The translations under genes and the position numbers were made by a program. 62,500 bases of DNA. Origin: Pyruvatibacter sp. (GTDB taxonomy: Bacteria > Pseudomonadota > Alphaproteobacteria > CGMCC-115125). The stretch covers positions 1 through 62,500 of the forward strand of contig NZ_JAVJSC010000003.1 in NCBI RefSeq assembly GCF_040219635.1. Direction: 5' to 3'. Shown piece by piece: positions 43,220-52,210 of this stretch (position 1 is the first letter of the stretch; every line of letters begins with the position of its first letter). The notes below the pieces were generated by a model, which did no database searches, was not told the origin of the DNA, and was given only the letters and a program-made list of their open reading frames with translations.

Positions 43220-44305
43220 TTACGCAAGCGTCTCCAGCATCTCGACGCGATACGGCGCCAGCGCATGCCAGTCGCCCCGCTCGACGATCGCGCACCAGTC
43301 GGGATTGGCAATGAGCGAACGGCCGACGCCGATGAGGTCCGCTTCTCCGTTGGCGACCAGGGCCGCGGCCGAAGCGGGGTCCGTCGTGCGCACATCGCCC
43401 GGTTCGCCCATCGAAGCCGATGTCGCGACGCGCCCGACGGCGATGACGGGGAGATCAGAGAGGCGACGCGTCCAGCCGGCGAGGGTCGTCTGATCCGGCG
43501 GGAATGCGGCTTCGGTCGCGTCGCGCGTCGAGGCGTGCAGGATGTCCGCGCCCGCTTCGCGCAGGGCGGTCACCCACGCGCCCAGCGCGTCCGGATTCGG
43601 GTAGTTCAGCGCGTCGTAATTCTCGACCTTCCACTGGCTGAAGCGATAGATGATGGGATAGCCGTCCCCCACCGCCTCGCGCACGGCGCTGACGACCTCC
43701 AGCGGGAAACGCATCCGGTTGGCGAACGTTCCGCCGTAATCGTCCTCTCGCTGATTCGCGACGCCGGAGACGAACGAGTCGAGCAGGTATCCGTGGGCGC
43801 CGTGCAGTTCGATGGCGTCGAAACCGGCCCGCTGCGCAAGCGTCGCGCTGCGGCAGAAGGCGTCGCGCACCTGCGCCAGGTCCGTCAACGTCATCGCGCG
43901 CGGCGTCGCCTTGGGCGTGCCGTCGCCGCGAACGACAGGAATCGCCGACGGTCCGATCGGTTCCGCAGCGTGCCGACCCGTGTGCCACAACTGAGCCGCG
44001 ATCTTCCCGCCCGCCTCGTGCACGGCCTCGACGACCTCCGCCCACCCGTCCGCCTGCGCCGCGGTGTGCAGACCGGGGACATCGTCCGTGTCCCACGCGT
44101 TGCGGTTGTCGATGTGCACGCCCTCGGTGATGATCAGTCCGCACGACGCCCGACGCGCGTAATACGACGCGATCTCATCGCCCGGAACGTTCGGACGCGG
44201 ACACTTCCGACGCGTCATCGGCGCCATGACCACGCGATTGCTGAGTTCGAGTCCGCCGGCGGCGAACGGTTGAAAGAGCGGGCGATACAGCGCTGGATCC
44301 GGCAT
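43220..44305 (-). CDS. NADH:flavin oxidoreductase, Old Yellow Enzyme family
   Basis: A 361-residue TIM-barrel flavoenzyme of the OYE/NemA class: RVVMAPMTRRK, GLIITEGVHID, QLWHTGRHA, FDAIELHGAHGYLLDSFVS and VIAVGRVATSASM. The His-Gly-Ala-His-Gly segment holds the substrate-binding residues. Such enzymes reduce activated C=C bonds or nitro groups, with FMN. It sits upstream of the SDR gene by 31 bases; a linked oxidoreductase pathway is possible but unproved. Confidence 0.92.
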   Translation of the reverse strand: MPDPALYRPLFQPFAAGGLELSNRVVMAPMTRRKCPRPNVPGDEIASYYARRASCGLIITEGVHIDNRNAWDTDDVPGLHTAAQADGWAEVVEAVHEAGGKIAAQLWHTGRHAAEPIGPSAIPVVRGDGTPKATPRAMTLTDLAQVRDAFCRSATLAQRAGFDAIELHGAHGYLLDSFVSGVANQREDDYGGTFANRMRFPLEVVSAVREAVGDGYPIIYRFSQWKVENYDALNYPNPDALGAWVTALREAGADILHASTRDATEAAFPPDQTTLAGWTRRLSDLPVIAVGRVATSASMGEPGDVRTTDPASAAALVANGEADLIGVGRSLIANPDWCAIVERGDWHALAPYRVEMLETLA

Positions 44306-44431
44306 GCGTTTCCCCGTTGAAGAAAAAGAATCGTCCAGTGTATCCCGGGCGTTCGGTCAAGGCTCCTCGACTCGGGCTGGACGCGTCACGACGCGCCCGC
44401 CTGACCCATCGAGGCGGCCCAGGCGCCGGCG

Positions 44432-45190
44432 TCACCCGTTGACGGGGGGCGCCGGCGTCGCCTTTGCGGCCATCGACAGGGGCATGACGCGCGTCTCCGA
44501 GCCTTCGGCCAACACCGTCGAATACGGCTCGACATCCTGCATCACGCGCCACTGCGGACCATACAGCGCCGCCCAATCCACGTCGATCGTGACCGATTCG
44601 ATCGGATAGACGCGCCACTGCGGATGTTCAACGCGATACGTCAGCCGCTCGCCCCGACGACTCACGCCGTACCCCCACTCGTGCTCCTTGAAGAAGTGCT
44701 CGGCCGAGTCCGCCTCCGGCATCCACGCCTCATCACGCGCGACCGCCCCCATGCGATGCTCGCGACCGCCGCGACGTATGCCGTACATGGCTTCGAGGCG
44801 CCCGCCCTCGCGCGTGACGCGCGCGGTCATCGCCGCCGCGAGGTACGGCTCGTTGTAAAGCAGCCGCGCCGTCACGGCGATCGCGCGTCGCGGCACGTAC
44901 TCGCGCACGAACATCACGCCCCGCCGGTCGCCGTCCCGCACATAGAAACGCAGGTTCAATTCCGGGAAGTTCACGTGACCGGGAATGCGACAGCCCTTGA
45001 CGCGCGTGTCGAGAAACTGGAACGCCACCAGCGAGACGAACGCCTTGCCGTCCAGCGAATCCAGTTCAAGACCCGGCGCCAGGAGCGGCGCCAGCAACTC
45101 CCGCGGCGTCTCGAACGAGAACAGGCACAGATTGACCCAACGAGCCGTCAGAAACGGCCGCGAACCGGATCGGTCGCCGGGATCAGTCAT
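44432..45190 (-). CDS. DUF2071 (YqjF-like) family protein
   Basis: A 252-residue protein resembling DUF2071: LTARWVNLCLFSFETPRELLAPLLAPGLELDS, VSLVAFQFLDTRVKG, FPELNLRFYVRDGDRRGVMFV and FFKEHEWGYGVSRRG. The family is widespread and uncharacterised. The start overlaps the stop of the small entericidin-like gene by 8 bases, which points to translation coupling. Confidence 0.85.
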   Translation of the reverse strand: MTDPGDRSGSRPFLTARWVNLCLFSFETPRELLAPLLAPGLELDSLDGKAFVSLVAFQFLDTRVKGCRIPGHVNFPELNLRFYVRDGDRRGVMFVREYVPRRAIAVTARLLYNEPYLAAAMTARVTREGGRLEAMYGIRRGGREHRMGAVARDEAWMPEADSAEHFFKEHEWGYGVSRRGERLTYRVEHPQWRVYPIESVTIDVDWAALYGPQWRVMQDVEPYSTVLAEGSETRVMPLSMAAKATPAPPVNG

Positions 45191-45344
45191 CGCCGTCGGC
45201 CGCGTCCTCAAGGGCGCCGCCCGCAGCCTTGACGTCCTTGCCCACGCCCTCGACCGTGTTGCAGCCGGTCAATGCCGCGGACATGAGCGTCAGCGCGAAG
45301 ATGGAGATGCACCCAAGAACGATATGACGAGACCAACGCTGCAT
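45183..45344 (-). CDS. Entericidin-like small lipoprotein
   Basis: A 53-residue peptide reading from the ATG at 45344. It has a signal ending in the lipobox SAALTGC, then NTVEGVGKDVKAAGGALE, which closely follows the entericidin pattern (CNTV.G.G.DV..AG.A). Entericidins are small outer-membrane lipoproteins linked to envelope stress and cell lysis. It overlaps the DUF2071 gene by 8 bases. It is short enough to be missed by default gene callers. Confidence 0.85.
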   Translation of the reverse strand: MQRWSRHIVLGCISIFALTLMSAALTGCNTVEGVGKDVKAAGGALEDAADGDD

Positions 45345-45405
45345 CGGGGAGCCCTCAATCGATGATTCGAATCATTCGGAACGACCGCGGAAATCATAGC
45401 CGAAG

Positions 45406-46329
45406 TCAGTCCGCGGCCCCACGTCTCGCGGCGAGAAGTTCCACCAGCGCCCACTTGTCAGGACGCGATGGATTCCGCGCCTCGACCCGCACGATCCCCG
45501 CGCCGACGTGCAGCGGCGACCGCGCCGGCGTAACGTCCAGCAGGCAATCAAGCGCCACCTCCCCGTTCACCCGGACGATCAACGGCACCCGATACGCCGG
45601 CGCCGGACTCCGATCCGACGCCCCGCGCCAGTTCGACGGGATCGCGTCCCGGAATCGCGGCTCAACGGTGATCGACACCCCGCCGAGCAGACCCAGCAGC
45701 GACGGACGCTTCACGATTCGCATCATCAACGGAAACAGTGACGAATTGCCCTGGATCGAATCCATGATCGCCCCGAGCGTGACCAACCCGCGTCCGAGCC
45801 CGTCGAGTTGCTCGTCGGTGAGTTCCTCGACCTTGCGGGTCGTCACCCCCTCCATGGCCGCGGCGGGGCGCCACAGACCCATCGCCGCGAGTTCCTTCGC
45901 CAGCGCGCCCCCCTTGGTCTCCATCAACCGCCCGTCAGCGTCGTGGATGCGCACCTCGATCGGACGCTCGCGGTACGAGTAGGCGAGCTGCCGGCCGTCC
46001 CCCCACTGGATCAGCCGCATGCTGAAGATGTCCGACTCCGACTCCGGTCGCGGCACGTCATCCAGCACGCGCACCATCGCGAAGCGCACCTCGCGCTGAT
46101 CACCGTCCGCCACGAGAATGCCGTACAGCGCCGCGTCGCCCGTACGCCACTCGACATTCGACGCCTGCTCATCGAATCCCTCGAGAATCGACAAGCCCGG
46201 CGCGAAGTCGGGATGGAATCGATCGACCGGCTGTGCGGGGGAGGGCGACGGCGTCACCGAGACGTCGTGCGACGCACACCCGGCGCACCAGATGGCCCCC
46301 GCCAGCGCCAGAACGAGCCGTCGCGACAT
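45406..46329 (-). CDS. Hypothetical lipoprotein
   Basis: A 307-residue protein with a lipoprotein signal (ALAGAIWCAGC). The mature part has a mixed alpha/beta character with no recognised domain (VEWRTGDAALYGILVADGDQ; YRVPLIVRVNGEVALDCLLDV). The start at MSRRLVLALAG was chosen because it sets a normal signal peptide; eight codons upstream are possible. It is followed on the same strand by the entericidin-like gene after 61 bases. Confidence 0.8.
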   Translation of the reverse strand: MSRRLVLALAGAIWCAGCASHDVSVTPSPSPAQPVDRFHPDFAPGLSILEGFDEQASNVEWRTGDAALYGILVADGDQREVRFAMVRVLDDVPRPESESDIFSMRLIQWGDGRQLAYSYRERPIEVRIHDADGRLMETKGGALAKELAAMGLWRPAAAMEGVTTRKVEELTDEQLDGLGRGLVTLGAIMDSIQGNSSLFPLMMRIVKRPSLLGLLGGVSITVEPRFRDAIPSNWRGASDRSPAPAYRVPLIVRVNGEVALDCLLDVTPARSPLHVGAGIVRVEARNPSRPDKWALVELLAARRGAAD

Positions 46330-46366
46330 GCCTGAAGTATACGCCCCGGCCACGCAGATCCAAGGA

Positions 46367-46684
46367 TCAATCCTTGACGCCCTTGACCCGCTCGTAGTCG
46401 GTGTACTTCGTCAACGCCCGCGTGAGATCGACGTCGTTGATGTTCGCCAGCGTCGTCAGCCACGCGAAGACGTCGGCGAACTCCTCTTCGAGGTTGTGGC
46501 GCTGCTCCGGCGTCGGCGTCTTGCCCGGGGCGCACTCGTGCAGGGAGGTCGCCAGTTCGCCGATCTCCTCGATGAGCCACATGAACGTTCCCGGCGTCCC
46601 GCGTGCGGCGTCGGTGTCGGAATACCGCTCGCGGATGATCGCCTGAAGGCGTTCGAACGTCAGTGATTGGGCGTCTTCGGACAT
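46367..46684 (-). CDS. MazG-like nucleotide pyrophosphohydrolase
   Basis: A 105-residue protein with the MazG-fold acidic motif: WLIEEIGELATSLHE and LEEEFADVFAWLTTLAN, giving the EExxE and ExxD metal ligands. Members hydrolyse (d)NTPs or dNTP analogues to monophosphates as house cleaning. The size fits the single-domain type. The precise substrate is unknown. The neighbour genes offer no hint. Confidence 0.88.
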   Translation of the reverse strand: MSEDAQSLTFERLQAIIRERYSDTDAARGTPGTFMWLIEEIGELATSLHECAPGKTPTPEQRHNLEEEFADVFAWLTTLANINDVDLTRALTKYTDYERVKGVKD

Positions 46685-46725
46685 GCCCGCATGATACGGG
46701 ATCGGCGCCACGTCGCGGCGGCTGC

Positions 46726-47271
46726 TCAGACGGGTTCGGCTGCGTCCCAGCCGCCCGGCTCGTCGATCGCTTCCTGCTTCTTGAATTCCGCCCAGTCCAC
46801 GCTCTCGATGAGACGGTTGCGGACGTACGTCTCAAGTCTGGCTGAGGGGGCGCCCGCCGCCGGACGGCCCATCTCCCTGATGTTCTGGACGATGAAGATC
46901 GGCGTCAGGATGACGCCAAGCGGAAGGCTCCACCAACCCGCAAGCGACGTCGCCGCCATCCCGTACAACTTGCGCTTCATGCCGCATCGCCGGCAGCACA
47001 GAAACTGCTGCGATCTTCGACGACTCACAATGAGAAATGACCAGACGAAGTGCGCCGCATGCAGGTCGATCGGGCCCGGCCGGCCGCATGTCGGACACTC
47101 CGATTCATACAACTGCAACAACTCATGCGCCACGATCTCCGGCGGAAGTTCCCGGGCGTTGAGCGCGGCGGGCTCGTGCTTGTGGGCGCAACGACTGTTG
47201 CAGTAGCGGTGGCCGTTCTGACGCTTTCCGCCGAAGACAATCTGCTTGTTGCATGCGGGGCATCGGGCCAT
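46726..47271 (-). CDS. Hypothetical zinc-ribbon membrane protein
   Basis: A 181-residue protein. The N-terminus has a zinc-binding pattern (CPACNKQ, then CNSRC), and two further CxxC pairs follow (CPTCGRPG; CCRRCG). A hydrophobic segment at about 106-126 (AATSLAGWWSLPLGVILTPIF) should be a membrane helix. The C-terminus is soluble and helical. I do not recognise a named family. Confidence 0.8.
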   Translation of the reverse strand: MARCPACNKQIVFGGKRQNGHRYCNSRCAHKHEPAALNARELPPEIVAHELLQLYESECPTCGRPGPIDLHAAHFVWSFLIVSRRRSQQFLCCRRCGMKRKLYGMAATSLAGWWSLPLGVILTPIFIVQNIREMGRPAAGAPSARLETYVRNRLIESVDWAEFKKQEAIDEPGGWDAAEPV

Positions 47272-47342
47272 GGCGACGACTCCGGAAGACCAATCGGATG
47301 GTCATCAGCCTACAGCGTCGCCGTCTCGACTTCAATCATGAA

Positions 47343-48278
47343 TCACGTCAGCCCCGGCCAGTCGTCCCCGCCGCGGGCGCGGCTGAAGGCGTTGCGGATG
47401 AGCGCGACGGCCCGCTCCGGCAGCGGTCCCTTCGCCGCCGCGGCCGCGTTCTGATCGATGTGCCCGGGCTTCGTCGTCCCGATGATCGCTGTCGAGACGC
47501 CGTCGTGACTGAGCGTGAAACGCAGCGCGGCCTCGGGCCACGTCAATGTCTCGCCGGCCGCGGCCGAGACATCGTCGATCGACAGCCCCATCTTTGCGAA
47601 GCGATCGTGGTACGAGCTGTAGTAGTTGCGATATCGCTCGTACTGTTCGTCCTGGCTCTTCCATGCCGCGTTGGCGATGGGACGCTTGACCATGATGCCG
47701 ACGCCGTGCTCGCGCGCCGCAGGCAGCAGGCCTTCGATATTGACCTGGTCGCACATGTTGATGGACGTCTGGATGACCTCAATGTCCGGCTGTGCCGCGG
47801 CCCATGTTGCGAGTTCGTTGTCGCCGGAGAATCCCGCGTGCCGCACCTTGCCCGCCTCCCGCGCCTTGACGACCGCGCCCAGCGCGTCGCCCTGCTTGAG
47901 GATCGACTCGCTCGGCGTATGCAGCAGCATCACGTCCACGACGTCGGTGCGCAGCTCCTTCAGGCTGTTGTCGATGTCCTGCGTGATCTTCTCCGGCGTC
48001 CAGCGATCGGGGTTGTCCGCCTCGCCCGCGAGCCCGCACTTGGTGACGATCACAAACTCGTCGCGCCTGTGGCTGATGCACTGTCCGATCATCGCCTGCG
48101 AACCGTAGTACATCGTCGCCGTGTCGAAGACGTTGACGCCTCGATCGAGCAGGCCGTTGAGCAGTTGCGATGAGACGCCTTCATCCGTCTCCAGCAGCCC
48201 GATCGGCGCGCCGCCGAAACCGAGGCAGGAGACTTCGAGGCCGGTCTTTCCGAATGGTCTGCGGGGGATGTCAGTCAT
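47343..48278 (-). CDS. Aldo/keto reductase
   Basis: A 311-residue TIM-barrel oxidoreductase. The catalytic tetrad is visible as Asp and Tyr in FDTATMYYG, Lys in IVTKCG and His in LLHTPS. It has the family start RPFGKTGLEVSCLGFGG and NADP-binding AIIGTTKPGHI near the end. The substrate is unknown. A LysR regulator follows downstream in the plus-coordinate direction (48296), transcribed toward it with 17 bases between, so the regulator and reductase may share a transcript. Confidence 0.92.
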   Translation of the reverse strand: MTDIPRRPFGKTGLEVSCLGFGGAPIGLLETDEGVSSQLLNGLLDRGVNVFDTATMYYGSQAMIGQCISHRRDEFVIVTKCGLAGEADNPDRWTPEKITQDIDNSLKELRTDVVDVMLLHTPSESILKQGDALGAVVKAREAGKVRHAGFSGDNELATWAAAQPDIEVIQTSINMCDQVNIEGLLPAAREHGVGIMVKRPIANAAWKSQDEQYERYRNYYSSYHDRFAKMGLSIDDVSAAAGETLTWPEAALRFTLSHDGVSTAIIGTTKPGHIDQNAAAAAKGPLPERAVALIRNAFSRARGGDDWPGLT

Positions 48279-48295
48279 GCAGGCAGTCTAGGCGC

Positions 48296-49174
48296 TCACG
48301 ACCTGTACCGCTGTCGCAGCGCCGCCTCGAACTCCGCGGGTCCCGGCGCCGGGACGCGGTCCGCGCGGCGGACGATCGCCAGTTGCCGCACGACCCGCTC
48401 GTCGCGGCCGCGCAGCCCCTCCTTCGCCTTCAACGCGAACCGACTCACGAACCCGATGCCGATGCCCGCACGCACCATCTGCTTGATGCTGTCGATCGAG
48501 CGCAGTTCCATCACGATGTTCACCGACACGCCGCGAGACGCCATCGCCCGATCGATCACCTCACGCACCGCGGACCCCGCCTCGAATCCGACCATCGACT
48601 CGCCCGCCAGGTCGTCCCACCGGAAACTGCGACGCGTCGCCAGCCGATGCTTCGGCGGCACGATCAGGCGCAATTCATCCTCGACCAGCGGAATCGTCAT
48701 GAGGTCGTCCGAGCCGGGCATGCGGATGGGAAGCGTCACGATGCCGAGATCGAGTTCGCCCGACAGCACGGAGGAAGAGACCGATCGGGAACCCGCTTCG
48801 CGCACGAAGAAGTGCAGCCCGGCGTGCGTCGCGCGGAACGCGGAGATGACGTCCGGCAGCAGGTACGTCGTCGCCGTCGCCCCGCCGCCGACGCGAATGG
48901 AGCCGCGTTGAAGTCCGACGAGTTCACGCACCGCGCCCACGGCGCCGTCGGCGGCCCGCAGCGCCTCTTCCGCGTGCTCGAGAAAGACGCGACCCGCTTC
49001 CGTCAGCGTCACGCCGCGGCCCGTGCGATGGAGCAGTTCGGCGCCCACCTCGGCCTCCAACTTCTTGAGCATCGTGGACAGCGCCGGCTGCGACACGCCC
49101 AGGCTTGACGCGGCCCGAGTCATGTGGCCGACACGGGCGATCTCCTGAAAGTAGCGCAGCGGCGTCAGTTCCAT
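48296..49174 (-). CDS. LysR-family transcriptional regulator
   Basis: A 292-residue regulator with the LysR winged helix MELTPLRYFQEIARVGHMTRAASSLGVSQPALSTMLKKLE and a periplasmic-binding-like effector domain from about residue 90. The start at MELTPLRYF fits the family. It lies immediately upstream of the aldo/keto reductase on the same strand, so that gene is a plausible target. The effector is unknown. I see no clear T-N11-A operator. Confidence 0.92.
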   Translation of the reverse strand: MELTPLRYFQEIARVGHMTRAASSLGVSQPALSTMLKKLEAEVGAELLHRTGRGVTLTEAGRVFLEHAEEALRAADGAVGAVRELVGLQRGSIRVGGGATATTYLLPDVISAFRATHAGLHFFVREAGSRSVSSSVLSGELDLGIVTLPIRMPGSDDLMTIPLVEDELRLIVPPKHRLATRRSFRWDDLAGESMVGFEAGSAVREVIDRAMASRGVSVNIVMELRSIDSIKQMVRAGIGIGFVSRFALKAKEGLRGRDERVVRQLAIVRRADRVPAPGPAEFEAALRQRYRS

Positions 49175-49231
49175 GCGCTTCAGCAGAACATCACCGGGCC
49201 GCGGCTTCAAGTCGGACCGACGCGCTGCGTC

Positions 49232-49274
49232 AAAACGAAAATGGTCGGACGCCCTGCGAGGAAGGCGTCCGACC
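49232..49274 (-). terminator. Intrinsic terminator after the PDZ gene
   Basis: GGTCGGACGCC at 49243-49253 pairs with GGCGTCCGACC at 49264-49274 around a 10-base loop. On the minus strand the stem is followed by ATTTTCGTTTTG, a T-rich tail. It lies 46 bases past the stop of the PDZ protein gene. Confidence 0.8.
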
Positions 49275-49319
49275 GGCGCGATTCGCTCAATCTTGCGGGA
49301 TGTTTCGCGAATGCGGGCC

Positions 49320-50684
49320 TCAGTGTGAGTCGTCGCCGCGCTCGTGCAGCAGGCGCTCGAGCATGGATTCGATGCGGTCAAGACGCGCGTCGATGGCGTC
49401 CATCCGCTCCGTCAGCACGGACGTCCCCGACTCCGCACGCCAATGCCCGGGCAGACCGGGCGGATTGGGCGTGCGGGGAATCGTGATCGCACGCGCCTCG
49501 CCGTCTTCGCCGGGGATGAAGACCTGGAAGTCCTCCCCGCTGAAGACTTCGCCTTCAGGGAAGATCGAAATGGCGCCGGCGCCCTTCTGCTGAAGACCGG
49601 GGATCTCCACGTCAAACGTGAAGCGACCGGGTTCCTGCTCGAACTGAACCTCGATATCCTCCAGCAGGCGCGACAACTCGCCGAAGTACGCGTCGAATTC
49701 GTCGGAGTCGAACTGCTGCTCAAACGACTCCTGCATCTTGCGCAGGTACTGCTCGACCTCGAGGATGGGCGCCTTGGGCGCGACCTCTTCGCCCGAAGGG
49801 AACGAACGGTCCTCGCCCCAGCGGCGAACGACGTTCGGGGCGATTCCCAACGCCTCCGGGTTGAACGCCTCCAACTTCAGCGTGATGTCGCGCTCGCGAC
49901 CGGAACGAAGCACGCGGAACTTCAACTCATCGCCCGGCTTGAGATCGCGCAGCCGCTTGCGGATGTCCGCGGGGGAGGCGCCGTCGATCCCGCTGACGCC
50001 GACGATGACGTCATGCATCCGAAGCCCCGCCTTCTGCGCCGGCAACCCATCGAGGACGCCTGTCAGGAGCGTGGCGCCGACGGCGTCGAGGTCGAGTTGC
50101 GCGGCGAGCGACTCGGGAAGTTCCTCCATCGTCACGCCCATCATGACCTTCGGCTCGTGGGCGATCTCCGCGATCACGCGAACCTCGTCGTCATCGCCGG
50201 GCTGTAGACGCAGCGCGGTCAGAGCGCGCTCGCGACCCTCCAGACCGCTCAGGGAGCGCCGGAGTTCACGGGCCGCACGCTCGCGGACTTCACGCTCGTC
50301 TCCGGCGAAGCGCACGTTGTACGCGGCGTCGCCCGTCCGGCGCAGCACCGCCACCGCCTCGCCGTCCTTCTCAATCGACATCACGCGCGGCGCGTCGGAG
50401 AAGTCGCCGGAACGCACCTTCTCGCCGTCAACCCAGATGGTGTATTCGCCGTCCTCGAGAACGACCTTCACTTCGCGACCGTCGTCGTCGGTGAGAACGG
50501 TGACGGAGCGGTTGACGGCGTCCTGTGCGCTCGCGTCCATCGCCACCATCGGCGCCGCGGCCGGCTGCGGCGGTCCGGGTGGGGCCGAGGGCGCCGCGAG
50601 CGCCGGCGGACTCAGGAACGACGCTCCGGCCAGCCCGCCCAGGATCGCGGCCGTCAGTGGAATGTGTGTGATTGATGCTTTCAT
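49320..50684 (-). CDS. Exported PDZ-domain protein
   Basis: A 454-residue protein with a signal peptide (cleavage near ALAAP, residue 31). Residues about 170-270 form a PDZ domain (MMGVTMEELPESLAAQLDLD; AQKAGLRMHDVIVGVSGIDG; PGDELKFRVLRSGRERDITL). No protease domain is present. The C-terminus is helical and probably coiled coil (VLTERMDAIDARLDRIESMLERLL). It follows a sigma/anti-sigma pair on the same strand and may report envelope state to that pair; this is inferred from location. Confidence 0.85.
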   Translation of the reverse strand: MKASITHIPLTAAILGGLAGASFLSPPALAAPSAPPGPPQPAAAPMVAMDASAQDAVNRSVTVLTDDDGREVKVVLEDGEYTIWVDGEKVRSGDFSDAPRVMSIEKDGEAVAVLRRTGDAAYNVRFAGDEREVRERAARELRRSLSGLEGRERALTALRLQPGDDDEVRVIAEIAHEPKVMMGVTMEELPESLAAQLDLDAVGATLLTGVLDGLPAQKAGLRMHDVIVGVSGIDGASPADIRKRLRDLKPGDELKFRVLRSGRERDITLKLEAFNPEALGIAPNVVRRWGEDRSFPSGEEVAPKAPILEVEQYLRKMQESFEQQFDSDEFDAYFGELSRLLEDIEVQFEQEPGRFTFDVEIPGLQQKGAGAISIFPEGEVFSGEDFQVFIPGEDGEARAITIPRTPNPPGLPGHWRAESGTSVLTERMDAIDARLDRIESMLERLLHERGDDSH

Positions 50685-50745
50685 GGCTGTGCCTCTTGGT
50701 TGAAACAGACTCGAAGTTGGTTGTGCTTGTTCGTCACGGAACGCG

Positions 50746-51459
50746 TCACATCGGACCCGCACCGCTCCCCGTACGCCGCGGCTGGAGGCGCGGAATGCCG
50801 TTCTCATCCGACTGCCACTCGAATTTCTCCAGCGCGTCCACCTCCCGACGCTCCACGATCCGACGCACCACGATCACCTGCTGGCGACCCGACGCCGTCG
50901 GCTGCACCTCGATCATCTCCATCGGCATCACGCCGAGGATCTGACCGCTCTTGACGCCCGAGCGCAGGTACCCGTCGAAGACGACGTCCGGATCGTACTG
51001 CTCGAAGTTCACGGGCTGCACGACCCCCGCGCGTCCCGACGACCCGTTGCGGACGACCGCCGGGTTCGACCCGCTCGTGACCGGACCGTTCACGTTCGAA
51101 CCGTTGGAGGGCCCCGGGCCCGCATACCACATGACCCCGAGCGTCGCCGCGACCGCCCAGCCGCCGATCATGCCGACGCGCTGCATCGTGCGACCGAAGC
51201 GCGACCACGAGGACGTCGCCGCACGCAGCGCCCGCGCCTCGACGAGCTCCGCGATCGCGATCCGATCCTCCACGGCGCGCTCAAGTTCAGCATGAACGCG
51301 CTGCGCCTCGGCGAGACGCTGGAGCACGGCCGGGTCCGTCTCCGCCATCGATTCGAGTTCGCGCCAGTCCGTCGAGGAGGCCTCGCCGTCCGTCACGCGC
51401 CCGATGAGGATCTCCTCCCGGGTCAGTCCGTCCTGGTATCGTTCGTCGCTGTCGTTCAT
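50746..51459 (-). CDS. Probable anti-sigma factor
   Basis: A 237-residue single-pass membrane protein. Residues 1-95 are helical and acidic, as in anti-sigma domains (LESMAETDPAVLQRLAEAQRVHAELE). A transmembrane helix covers about 97-117 (GMIGGWAVAATLGVMWYAG). The outer part is Gly/Ser-rich at first, then has a small beta domain (GQILGVMPMEMIEVQPTASG). No zinc-binding HxxxCxxC motif is seen. It overlaps the sigma gene by four bases (ATGA), which is the basis for the call. Confidence 0.78.
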   Translation of the reverse strand: MNDSDERYQDGLTREEILIGRVTDGEASSTDWRELESMAETDPAVLQRLAEAQRVHAELERAVEDRIAIAELVEARALRAATSSWSRFGRTMQRVGMIGGWAVAATLGVMWYAGPGPSNGSNVNGPVTSGSNPAVVRNGSSGRAGVVQPVNFEQYDPDVVFDGYLRSGVKSGQILGVMPMEMIEVQPTASGRQQVIVVRRIVERREVDALEKFEWQSDENGIPRLQPRRTGSGAGPM

Positions 51460-52034
51460 GACTGCTCCTGCGCGTTCGACGCGCCGTCGGGAGCCGCGTC
51501 GGCCATGGCGTCGCGCAACATGCGCCGCGCCCGGGCCAGACGCGTCTCGACCGTCGTGATCGGCAATTCGAGCGCATCGGCGATCTGCCGATAGCTCAAT
51601 CCACGCACCGCCCGCAACATCAGCGGCTCACGGTACGCCTCCGGAAGATCGCGCGCCAGTTCCAACAGGCGGCGGCCATCCTCCTGTGCGTCCGGTCGAT
51701 CGTCCGCGTCCACGCCCTGTTCGAGGGCGCGCTCGTCGGACGTCGTCCGCACGACCGACCGCACCTTGCGTCGCCGACCCGCCGTGCGGGCCGCATTCAC
51801 CGCGACCGCACGCAGCCACGGACGAAGCGACGCCGGATCCTTCAGACGGTGGAGATCCCGGACCATCTTCATCGCCACTTCCTGCAGCAGGTCCTCAAGT
51901 TCGACGCCCCGCGGCTTGTGCGCCAGCAGAATCGCCGCGACCCAGCGCCGGTGAGCGCGCCACAGGGCGTCGATCGCCTCATGGTCGCCCCGCGACGCCT
52001 CCTGCGTGAATCGTGCTTCCTCAAGAATCCGCAT
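51456..52034 (-). CDS. ECF-family RNA polymerase sigma factor
   Basis: A 192-residue sigma factor. Region 2 includes VELEDLLQEVAMKMVRDLH and LRPWLRAVAVNAARTAGRRR. Region 4 includes YREPLMLRAVRGLSYRQIADALELPITTVETRLARARRML. It precedes an overlapping anti-sigma gene and a PDZ protein gene. The typical expectation is control of an envelope-related regulon and autoregulation, which I cannot confirm. It is divergent from tatC. Confidence 0.93.
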   Translation of the reverse strand: MRILEEARFTQEASRGDHEAIDALWRAHRRWVAAILLAHKPRGVELEDLLQEVAMKMVRDLHRLKDPASLRPWLRAVAVNAARTAGRRRKVRSVVRTTSDERALEQGVDADDRPDAQEDGRRLLELARDLPEAYREPLMLRAVRGLSYRQIADALELPITTVETRLARARRMLRDAMADAAPDGASNAQEQS

Positions 52035-52210
52035 ACGTTCACTCCAGACGCGCCGGGGCCCCGCTTCCGTCGCCGTGCGGCCGAGGAATCGAAAAAAAGC
52101 CCGGCGACGGCCCGCTGGCGACTCGACGACCCCGTCCGATCCCTATTATCGTCCGACCATCAGCATCGCGGCCGCGATCCGTGACGGTCCCCCCGAGAGT
52201 CCTACCGCCC

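Noticed and set aside
45362..45372. GATTCGAATC palindrome resembling a tRNA T-arm
   Set aside because: No acceptor stem, anticodon arm or CCA context surrounds it; no tRNA gene was found in the window.
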